Made by a program: the position numbers and the translations under genes. The notes beneath the pieces are model-generated. The model did not search any database. It had not been told where the DNA came from and saw nothing but the letters and a program-made list of their open reading frames with translations. A stretch of 64,000 nt of DNA from Polyangium jinanense (GTDB lineage: Bacteria > Myxococcota > Polyangia > Polyangiales > Polyangiaceae): assembly GCF_028435365.1 (NCBI RefSeq), contig NZ_JAGTJJ010000005.1, forward strand, positions 1 to 64,000, in the 5' to 3' direction. Shown piece after piece: positions 1-6,750 of the stretch (position 1 is the stretch's first letter; every line of letters begins with the position of its first letter).

Positions 1-242
1 GCACTCCAGCACGCTCGGGTCGCGATGGGCCGACCTTTCGCGTGCCCTTCGCTTTGCTCTTCTCCTTCGTCGTACTGGCCATTCCGGTGCCAGGTGCACT
101 CGGAGCTGCCTCATCCCATCTAGCACGATTCGCGCAGGATGGATGCGAGCCTACCGGGGTTTGTCAGAGTCGAATTCCTTTGCAAAGGACACCACGAGGA
201 GGTAGATGCCGGCAGTTCCAGAAGACATACCGGAGGACCACC

Positions 243-2201
243 ATGGCTGAGAGCCCGCGAGAACCCTACGACGCCATCGTGACGAGCATTGACGACGTGC
301 CGGTTGCACGCGTCACAGCGGACGCTCTCATGCGCCTGCCCGCGCACACGCGCGCGTGGCCCATCGTCGTGTCGGCCGAAGACGTGCAAAGCGCGGTGGA
401 ACAGGCCGTCGCGGGACTGACCGTCGTTCCGCTCTACGAGGGAAAAACCATCGAGGGACTCTCGGACGCCGAGTCCGCGGACCTTCGGGAGATGGCCTCC
501 ACCGTCATCCGTCTGCTCTCCGCCGAGCTGGCGTCGGGGATTTATCGAACGAAACACACGTACGCGTACATCACCGGTTCGCTCGTCGCGACGTCGCACG
601 CCGAAGTTCGGAAGCGCCTCGCCGCCGCGGGGCTTCGCATCGCATCCCTCGCCGAGGTGCTCGCGACCCTGCCGCGGGAGCCGGAGAGCAACGAGGCTGC
701 CGTGGCCTCCGTGGGAAAGACGTTCGAGGCGCCGATGCGCGAATATCTCGCGACCGGGGGTCCCATCTCCGAAGAGCTCCGAGACGCGTCGAAGATGCCC
801 TGGCACGCGTATCTCACGAAGGCGGTCGAGCGATGGAATCCCGAGATTTCCGGTCGAATTCTCGATCTCTGGCTCGCCACGCGCGGCGAAGACGTGCTCG
901 GCACCGCGGGGTATCTCCCGCTGGAGGAGGACGCGAAAGCGCCCGAGCTCGGGTTCGACAGGACGCAAGCTCTCGCCGACATGCTCGCGGCGCGTGGGCT
1001 CTCGCCCGTCCTTTCGGGCCTCACCGCAGCGCGGGCGATGCTCGGGCCGTCGGCGGACTTGCTCTGTGCTCGATGGCTCGCGAACCCGGCATCCTTCTCC
1101 GTCGACGCGCTCGGACTCCCGCTTGCGCAGGCCGCACTCGCGGCGGCGGTAGGCACCCTGCTGCGCGCGGCGCCGTCCGTTCGCGCGCGCGTCGAGCCGC
1201 TCCTCGCCGAGCACCACCCGGCCTTCGGGCTGGAGGCGTTGAAGCGGCTCCTCGACTACGACGACGGCCATTATGCGAAGCGTCTCGACGACGCGCACCT
1301 GGCGACGGCCGCGAACGGCGCGAAGCTCGTCGATCTCCTCAACCTCGCGAGCAAAGTCGATGAGCTACGCGGCACCACGGCCAAAGAGCGCTCCGCGAAA
1401 TCGTTTGTGCTCGAAGCATGGGGGAAGACGGTCACGACCGGTGCGTTCGCGCAGGGCGTCAGCGATGCGCTCGGACGCCTCGACAAGGGCGTGATCGACA
1501 GCCAGGTGGTCTGGGAGGCGCTCACGCGCGGCTTCCAGGATGCGCCGCACGATCCGCTCGGGATCGGCGACGCACCGCCCTTCGCGCTGTATCTCATCGT
1601 GCGACAGCTCGCGAAGCCGAAGGGCGCCGCCAAATCGAAGCTCGTCGCGTGGTGCGAGGCGCACCCGAATGGCCTCGGAGCGTACACGGCGACGTTCGCG
1701 AAGAAGGTCGGCGACGCGGAGAAGCCCGCGCCGCCACCGTACGATCCTGCCGATCTCGCCGGCCTTCCGTCGGCGCTCGCCAAAGCGTGGAAGTCGGCGC
1801 GCGAGAAGAGCTGGAAAGTCGGGGTCCGTCTCCCGGCCGGCGCATCGGCGAAGATTCTCGCCGCCGCCGAAAAGGCGTTCGAGGCGCCTCTGCCCGAGGA
1901 TGTGCGCTCGTTCTACGTCCTGCACGACGGCGCGGGCGAAGACGAGTGCTTCCGTAGCTGCCGCCTCTACTCCATGGCCGAGGCGCTCGAGGAGCGCGCC
2001 ATGCTGCGCTCGCTCGCGGACGTGACATCGTTTCCGGCCGAGTGGCTCCCGGTCACCGACGACGGCGCCGGCAATCATGCATGCGTCGTCATGCGCGGGA
2101 AAAACGTGGGCGAAGTGTTCGACTTCGACCACGAGACCGGCCCGGGTCGCAGGCTCGCGAAGAGCTTTGCGAGCTTCGTCGAGCGCGGCGACTGGGAGTG
2201 A
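243..2201 (+). CDS. SMI1/KNR4-domain protein with long helical N-terminal region
   Basis: About 652 residues. The last ~120 residues read as an SMI1/KNR4 fold: a PLPEDVRSFYVLHDGAGED segment, then a strand-rich part with LPVTDDGAGNHACVVM and a closing VFDFDHETGP...FASFVE stretch. The rest is Ala/Leu-rich and helical, solenoid-like, and I do not recognise it. SMI1 folds are known as immunity or partner-binding modules in bacteria, so an immunity-type role is possible but unproven. The start at 243 is chosen because GGAGG lies at 232-236; the reading frame is open back to position 42, but that extension is poorly composed and would have no such ribosome site. No toxin gene is visible next to it inside the window. 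Confidence 0.75.
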   Translation: MAESPREPYDAIVTSIDDVPVARVTADALMRLPAHTRAWPIVVSAEDVQSAVEQAVAGLTVVPLYEGKTIEGLSDAESADLREMASTVIRLLSAELASGIYRTKHTYAYITGSLVATSHAEVRKRLAAAGLRIASLAEVLATLPREPESNEAAVASVGKTFEAPMREYLATGGPISEELRDASKMPWHAYLTKAVERWNPEISGRILDLWLATRGEDVLGTAGYLPLEEDAKAPELGFDRTQALADMLAARGLSPVLSGLTAARAMLGPSADLLCARWLANPASFSVDALGLPLAQAALAAAVGTLLRAAPSVRARVEPLLAEHHPAFGLEALKRLLDYDDGHYAKRLDDAHLATAANGAKLVDLLNLASKVDELRGTTAKERSAKSFVLEAWGKTVTTGAFAQGVSDALGRLDKGVIDSQVVWEALTRGFQDAPHDPLGIGDAPPFALYLIVRQLAKPKGAAKSKLVAWCEAHPNGLGAYTATFAKKVGDAEKPAPPPYDPADLAGLPSALAKAWKSAREKSWKVGVRLPAGASAKILAAAEKAFEAPLPEDVRSFYVLHDGAGEDECFRSCRLYSMAEALEERAMLRSLADVTSFPAEWLPVTDDGAGNHACVVMRGKNVGEVFDFDHETGPGRRLAKSFASFVERGDWE

Positions 2202-2236
2202 ACCACGAGCCGAGCCACGAGACGCTCCTCGCTCCT

Positions 2237-2773
2237 TCACGCCCGCAGCGCCCGCTCACTCTCTTCCGCCCAGGTTAGCCACGCGCGCTCGCGCGTGATG
2301 CCGAGGCGCAGCGTCAGATAGATCAACTTCTTCCACCGCGGCATCTCATCGATCGGCTCCGCATAATACTTCGCCTCGATCGCCTCGAACGTGGCGAGCA
2401 GCGCCGCATGGCGTTCGCGCGCGAGCGCAAGCTGGGCGCGCAGATCCTCGATGCCGACGAGTTCGGCCGCGAAAAACTTGATCATCAGCGGGTCGGCGTG
2501 ACGGGGCGCCTCGGGCGGCTCGCGGAACCAGTCGGCGAAGGCACGCCGGCCTTTCGCCGTGATCGTGTACACCTTCTTGTCCGGCTTGCCCTGCTGCTCG
2601 ACTTCCTTGAACCGCACGAGCCCCGCCTCGGCGAGCGTCGCGAGCTCGCGGTACACCTGCTGGTGCGTCGCGCGCCAGTAGAAGCCGGCGACCTCGTCGA
2701 ACTCCTTGGTGATCTCGTAGCCCGTGGCCGGGTGCGTGCCGACGATGGCCAGGATCAAGTGCTTCAGGGACAC
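2237..2773 (-). CDS. PadR-family transcriptional regulator
   Basis: 178 residues. The N-terminus (SLKHLILAIVGTHPATGYEI, then QQVYRELATLAEAGLV) is a typical PadR winged helix, and the C-terminal half is the helical dimerisation domain of the longer PadR subfamily (Vir_act_alpha_C type). The start is GTG, with a strong GGAGGAG about seven bases upstream. It is transcribed divergently from the Lnt-like gene at 2869, and two palindromes in the shared gap (2800-2817, 2839-2860) are the obvious binding sites. Inference: it represses itself and the divergent membrane enzyme, and is released by a ligand that the sequence does not reveal. Confidence 0.92.
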   Translation of the reverse strand: MSLKHLILAIVGTHPATGYEITKEFDEVAGFYWRATHQQVYRELATLAEAGLVRFKEVEQQGKPDKKVYTITAKGRRAFADWFREPPEAPRHADPLMIKFFAAELVGIEDLRAQLALARERHAALLATFEAIEAKYYAEPIDEMPRWKKLIYLTLRLGITRERAWLTWAEESERALRA

Positions 2774-2799
2774 GGCGAGACTCCTCCGATCGACCTACC

Positions 2800-2817
2800 T
2801 ATGCACATGGTTGCATA
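2800..2817. promoter_or_regulatory. palindromic operator 1, probable PadR site
   Basis: TATGCA and TGCATA arms form a perfect 6-bp inverted repeat around a 6-bp centre, 27 bp upstream of the padR GTG start. The same arms recur in the second site 41 bp away centre to centre (about four helical turns). PadR proteins are known to bind such dyads near their own gene; assignment to this PadR is inference from position. Confidence 0.7.
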
Positions 2818-2838
2818 TCCCAACGCTGGATGCTAGGA

Positions 2839-2860
2839 CCTATGCAACACGGTGCATAGG
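2839..2860. promoter_or_regulatory. palindromic operator 2, probable PadR site
   Basis: CCTATGCA and TGCATAGG arms form a perfect 8-bp inverted repeat with a 6-bp centre. The inner six bases of each arm equal those of the site at 2800-2817. It ends 8 bp before the ATG at 2869, so bound protein would cover the start region of the divergent Lnt-like gene. Confidence 0.72.
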
Positions 2861-2868
2861 TGGTCACG

Positions 2869-4356
2869 ATGCCTTCGCTGAAGATGCTGTCCTCCGAGCG
2901 CATGCGCTGGGCGATCCTCGCCCTCGGCGCGGTGGCGCTCTGCTTCTCGAACGGCGTTCACGCCAACGTCTTCGCCGCTTGGGTCGCGCCGGCCTTCCTG
3001 TTGCGCTTCGTGATGATGTCGCCGCCGCTCTCCGGTTTCGCCGCGACGGCGGCCGCGTGTGGCGTCGCCTCCTTCGTCACGTTTCGAGGCGCCATTCCCA
3101 TGCCGGACGCGGAGTACGCCGTCACGAGCGCGATCTCCGGCATCCTCGGCGCGATTCCTTGCTTGTTGCACCGTCTCGCGGCCCCGCGGCTCGGAGGCGT
3201 GCCGGGCTCGCTCGTGTTCCCTACAGCGAGCGTCACGCTTCTCTATGTGACCTCTCTCGGCAGCCCGTTCGGCACGTGGGGGAACGACGCGTACGTCGAG
3301 CTCGATTTCCCGCTGCTACCGGAGCTCGCCTCGGTGACGGGGCTGTGGGGCGTCGCGTTCTTCGTCCCGTGGTTCGCCAGCGCGGTGCAGGGGCTTTTCG
3401 AATCGCGCGCGCCTCGCGCCAATCCAGCGCTCGTGGCGTTCGGCGTATGCTTGACCCTCGCGCTCGGCTACGGCGCCTGGGCCCGCTACGCGCCTTCGCC
3501 CGCGCGTCAAACCGTGCGCGTCGCGGCGCTCAACAATCCTGCTTCCCTGAGCCATCTCTTCTTCGAAGGCTGCCCCGGGCGCGAGGACATCACCTGCCGC
3601 ACCGAAAACAGCCGCGCACGTCTCGACGCCCTGTTCGCGACGTCCAAAACCGCAGCCCAGAACGGCGCGCGGGTGATCGTCTGGTACGAGGGCGCGGCGC
3701 AATACGACGAAGGATTCGAGCCCGAGTTCGTCACGCGCGCACAGGACTTCACCCGCCAGCACGACGTCTACCTCGTCGCCGGCGCCCTCCAGGTCCCCCG
3801 GGATCCCGGCGCGCTGATGACCAACAAGGCAATGGTCTTCACGCCCGAGGGCCGCCTCGCGTTCGAATATGTGAAGTCGATTCCCGTGCCTGGCGAGCCC
3901 ATCGTCGCGGGCAATGGCCAGGTGCAAACGCTCGACACGCCGTACGGACGCATCGGCGTGATCATCTGCTTCGACGCCGATTTCCCCGCGCTCGGTCGCC
4001 AGGCTGCGCTGCGGGGCGTCGATCTGCTGCTCGTGCCAGCCAACGATTGGCGCGCGATCACGCCGCTGCACGGAGAGATGACGGTGTTCCGCGCGATCGA
4101 GGGTGGCTTCAGTCTCATGCGGGCGGCGAGCAACGGTTTGTCGGTCGCAACCGACGCGCGCGGCGTGCGCCTCGGGTCGAACGATTCTTTCGCGTCGCCG
4201 GGCACCGTCCTGTACGCCGACATGCCGATCGCGGGCCACGTGACCGTGCACGCCAAATACGGCGACTTCTTCGCTTACCTCTGCGCGCTTTCTCTCGCAG
4301 CCCTCATGGCCGGCGCGATCTGGTCGGCGCGGCGGCGCGTGTCACAAGCTCGGTGA
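2869..4356 (+). CDS. Apolipoprotein N-acyltransferase-like membrane carbon-nitrogen hydrolase
   Basis: About 495 residues: roughly six hydrophobic segments in the first 210 residues, a periplasmic nitrilase-fold domain, and one more membrane segment at the C-terminus, the Lnt layout. The nitrilase Glu-Lys-Cys triad is visible as E274 (VIVWYEGA), K336 (FEYVKS) and C367 (GVIICFDADFP). In Lnt these residues take an acyl chain from a phospholipid and put it on the N-terminal Cys of lipoproteins. The divergent PadR gene and operators suggest this copy is inducible, unlike a housekeeping Lnt, so it may be an accessory paralogue with another amide or acyl substrate. GTG at 2860 is an alternative start; ATG 2869 has AGGTGG just upstream. 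Confidence 0.8.
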   Translation: MPSLKMLSSERMRWAILALGAVALCFSNGVHANVFAAWVAPAFLLRFVMMSPPLSGFAATAAACGVASFVTFRGAIPMPDAEYAVTSAISGILGAIPCLLHRLAAPRLGGVPGSLVFPTASVTLLYVTSLGSPFGTWGNDAYVELDFPLLPELASVTGLWGVAFFVPWFASAVQGLFESRAPRANPALVAFGVCLTLALGYGAWARYAPSPARQTVRVAALNNPASLSHLFFEGCPGREDITCRTENSRARLDALFATSKTAAQNGARVIVWYEGAAQYDEGFEPEFVTRAQDFTRQHDVYLVAGALQVPRDPGALMTNKAMVFTPEGRLAFEYVKSIPVPGEPIVAGNGQVQTLDTPYGRIGVIICFDADFPALGRQAALRGVDLLLVPANDWRAITPLHGEMTVFRAIEGGFSLMRAASNGLSVATDARGVRLGSNDSFASPGTVLYADMPIAGHVTVHAKYGDFFAYLCALSLAALMAGAIWSARRRVSQAR

Positions 4357-4366
4357 TGTACCCGCT

Positions 4367-4801
4367 TCAGTCCACCGGCAAAAACTCCGCATTGTAGACC
4401 ACCTCCCACAAGTGCCCGTCCGGGTCTTCGAAGTAGCCGGCATAGCCGCCCCAGAACGTCTTTTGCGCCGGCTTCACGATGCGGGCGCCGGCTCGGGCCG
4501 CCTGGGCCATCACGTCGTCCACCTCCTGCTCGCTGCGCACGTTGTGGCCGATCGTGAAGTCGGCGGCGGGCCGGGCTTGGGGTCGGGCCATGCCGGTGTC
4601 GTGGGCCATGTCCTCGCGCGACCAGAGCGCGAGCCTCAGGCCTGACTGCAGGTCGAAGAAGGCGACGGCGCCGTGCTCGAACTCGCGGCCCATGATGCCT
4701 TGCGTGGGCAGGCCGAGGCCGTCACGGTAAAAGGCGAGGGACTTCTCCAGGTCATCCACGCACACGGTGAGGACCGAAATTCTGGGCTTCATGCCGCCCA
4801 T
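4367..4801 (-). CDS. VOC (glyoxalase/bleomycin resistance) superfamily protein
   Basis: About 144 residues. It shows the paired beta-alpha-beta-beta-beta modules of the VOC fold: SVLTVCVDDLEKSLAFYRDGLG at the start and YAGYFEDPDGHLWEVVYN near the end, which is the usual C-terminal metal-side motif. Members are metal-dependent lyases, isomerases or antibiotic-binding proteins; the substrate cannot be read here. The chosen ATG has GGAGGAAAG directly upstream, whereas the frame stays open to 4876 without a ribosome site. It is divergent from the AraC-type gene starting 10 bp away at 4812. Confidence 0.85.
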   Translation of the reverse strand: MGGMKPRISVLTVCVDDLEKSLAFYRDGLGLPTQGIMGREFEHGAVAFFDLQSGLRLALWSREDMAHDTGMARPQARPAADFTIGHNVRSEQEVDDVMAQAARAGARIVKPAQKTFWGGYAGYFEDPDGHLWEVVYNAEFLPVD

Positions 4802-4811
4802 CTTTCCTCCG

Positions 4812-5624
4812 ATGACGAGCCCCGTCTTGAACAAAACGGACACGCGCGCGGACTCGGTGGATCTGGCCCAGGCCACTGGCCACTATGCCGAGGCGCCGGT
4901 GCCGCCGGCGCTGCGCGAGGTGTTCGCCTGCCGGTGGATCCACCGCATGCCGGCGCATGACGCGGCGCCGGTGCTGGTGGTGCCCGATGGCTGCATGGAT
5001 CTGCAATTCATGCATGACGGGCGACTGCGCGTGGCCGGGCCCGACCGCGAGCCGCAGACCGAGGTCCTGCCGGCCGGTGCGGTGGTGGTAGGCTACCGTT
5101 TTCGCCCGGGCGCGGCGGCGGCGTGGCTTGGCGTGCCGGCGCATGTGCTGCTGAACCAGCGCGTCGCGCTGAACGATCTATGGGGCAACGCCAAGGCGGC
5201 TCGATGGGCGGTGGACGACCTCGCTGCCCTGGAGCAGCGGCTCGCAGCCCATCGGCCGCACACCTTTCGGATCGACGCGTCGATGGACGAAGCTTTTCGC
5301 CTGCTCCGCGGAGCAGACGCGCCGCCGGGCGAGCCGCTGGTTCGCTGGCTTTGCGATCGGCTCTCGCTTTGCGAACGCACCTTGCGCCGGCGCTTCGACG
5401 ATCACTTCGGTTATGGGCCCAAGACGCTGGACAGGATTCTACGATATCAGCGCTTTCTGCGGCTCGTACGTAGGAAACCACCCGCATCGATGGCCGCGTG
5501 GGCCGCCGAGGCCGGTTATGCCGACCAGCCTCACCTGGTGCGCGAAAGCCGACGCCTTGCCCGCCGCACGCCGGGCGACGTGCTGGCGGCGATGCTCGGT
5601 GATGGCCGAGCAGCTCGACGATGA
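4812..5624 (+). CDS. AraC-type regulator with DUF6597-like N-terminal domain
   Basis: 270 residues from this start. The N-terminal half (APVLVVPDGCMDLQFMHDGRL... LPAGAVVVGYRFRPGAAAAWLGVPA) matches the sensor domain often placed before an AraC HTH. The C-terminal part holds LCERTLRRRFDDHFGYGPKTLDRILRYQRFL and AAEAGYADQPHLVRESRRL, the two AraC helix-turn-helix units. Divergent arrangement with the VOC gene makes that gene its likely target. ATG at 4767 in the same frame is an alternative start that would overlap the VOC 5' end. The GCG/GCC-heavy codon style resembles that of the MFS/LysR pair at 53.9-56.1 kb and may point to transfer from a proteobacterium. Confidence 0.85.
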   Translation: MTSPVLNKTDTRADSVDLAQATGHYAEAPVPPALREVFACRWIHRMPAHDAAPVLVVPDGCMDLQFMHDGRLRVAGPDREPQTEVLPAGAVVVGYRFRPGAAAAWLGVPAHVLLNQRVALNDLWGNAKAARWAVDDLAALEQRLAAHRPHTFRIDASMDEAFRLLRGADAPPGEPLVRWLCDRLSLCERTLRRRFDDHFGYGPKTLDRILRYQRFLRLVRRKPPASMAAWAAEAGYADQPHLVRESRRLARRTPGDVLAAMLGDGRAARR

Positions 5625-5698
5625 CACCCCCTGTGGATGAAGCCGAGAGACCCCTCCCCTCCCCGCATCTGCGCGCCGGACTCCCATGAGATCATCTT

Positions 5699-5714
5699 AT
5701 ACCGCATTCGGTAT
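5699..5714. promoter_or_regulatory. 16-bp palindrome, possible operator
   Basis: ATACCGCATTCGGTAT is a perfect 6-4-6 inverted repeat in a locally AT-rich stretch between the AraC-type gene and the nucleotidyltransferase gene. Dyads of this shape are common TetR-type operators, but no TetR gene is visible in the window. Confidence 0.45.
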
Positions 5715-5778
5715 GCCCCTACCTCATGAGCGCTTCACTGGCGTGTCATCGATGCATTATCACTTTGTTCTGGTTTGA

Positions 5779-5798
5779 GAGCCGTCCCAAGACGGCTC
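5779..5798. terminator. 8-bp stem, 4-nt loop hairpin
   Basis: GAGCCGTC and GACGGCTC pair perfectly around a CCAA loop. It sits about 155 bp after the AraC-type stop codon and ~70 bp before the next gene. No T run follows on the + strand, so terminator function is only probable. Confidence 0.4.
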
Positions 5799-5867
5799 CG
5801 GGGCGTTGAGCCGGGCCGCATGGCAAACGTTGCGACGGGACCCGCTTGGTGCCATCATCATCCACAA

Positions 5868-6698
5868 ATGATGGACGATCCGGTTCTTGTCCGTGTGGTC
5901 GAAGCGCTCCGGGCCGTCGAAAACCTGTCCGCGCTCGTACTCGGCGGCTCACGCGCGCGGGGAACGGCCGGGCCCAAGTCCGACTACGACATCGGCCTCT
6001 ACTACGAGCCGAATGCGCCATTGCAAGTAGAGGCCCTGCGCTCGGCCGTCGCACCGCTGGTGGACGACCCTTCCTCGACGGTGACCCAGATCGGCGAATG
6101 GGGCCCTTGGATCAACGGAGGCGGCTGGCTCAGCATCGGCGGCGTCGAGGTCGATCTCCTCTACCGCGACCTCGGCGGCGTGCGCGCCGCCATCGCCGAC
6201 GCGCGGCAGGGCCGCTTCTCGATGAACTACCAAACGGGGCACCCCCACGGGTTCTGCTCGACCATCTGGATGGGCGAAGTCGCAATTTGCCGGCCGCTCC
6301 TCGATCCATTCGGCCTCATCGCCGAGCTGAAGAGCCAAACGTGGCCGTATCCGGAGGCGCTGAAGGACGCGCTGATCACCCGCTTCGGCTGGGAGGTGGG
6401 CTTCGCCATCGAAAATGCCGAGATAGCGGCCAGGCGCGCCGAGCGCACGCACATCGCGGGCTGCGCCTACCGGGCGCTGTGCTGCGCGGCCCAGGTGCTG
6501 TTTGCCCTGAACGGCCGCTACCTGATCAACGAAAAGGGCGCCGTCGCCGAAGCCGCGACCTACCCGATCACGATCGAGGGCTTGGCCGAGACGGAGGCCG
6601 CGATCTGGAGGGACATCGGCGGCGGGGATCACGAGCGCGCGCTGGACCGCTTGCGCGCCATGTCCGCAAGCCTGCGCGCCATCCTTCAGCGAGCGTGA
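5868..6698 (+). CDS. Nucleotidyltransferase-fold protein (MNT/kanamycin nucleotidyltransferase type)
   Basis: 276 residues. The N-terminal domain carries the pol-beta type signature: GGSRARG at residues 26-32, the DYDIG pair D39/D41, and a third acidic residue D96 in GGVEVDLLY. The C-terminal half is helical, like the substrate-binding domain of aminoglycoside nucleotidyltransferases. The family moves NMP groups onto small molecules or proteins; the acceptor is unknown. Start choice is uncertain (ATG 5868, ATG 5871, or in-frame ATG 5820), because none has a clear ribosome site. It stands alone between a regulator and an orphan gene. Confidence 0.78.
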   Translation: MMDDPVLVRVVEALRAVENLSALVLGGSRARGTAGPKSDYDIGLYYEPNAPLQVEALRSAVAPLVDDPSSTVTQIGEWGPWINGGGWLSIGGVEVDLLYRDLGGVRAAIADARQGRFSMNYQTGHPHGFCSTIWMGEVAICRPLLDPFGLIAELKSQTWPYPEALKDALITRFGWEVGFAIENAEIAARRAERTHIAGCAYRALCCAAQVLFALNGRYLINEKGAVAEAATYPITIEGLAETEAAIWRDIGGGDHERALDRLRAMSASLRAILQRA

Positions 6699-6750
6699 AT
6701 GAAGGGGTGCCCCCCGCCCCCGCCCGAGGACGTGCTAGGGTCCGCCCCCC

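Noticed and set aside
42..242. N-terminal extension of the SMI1/KNR4 gene
   Set aside because: Open frame only; composition differs and GGAGG at 232 supports the ATG at 243.
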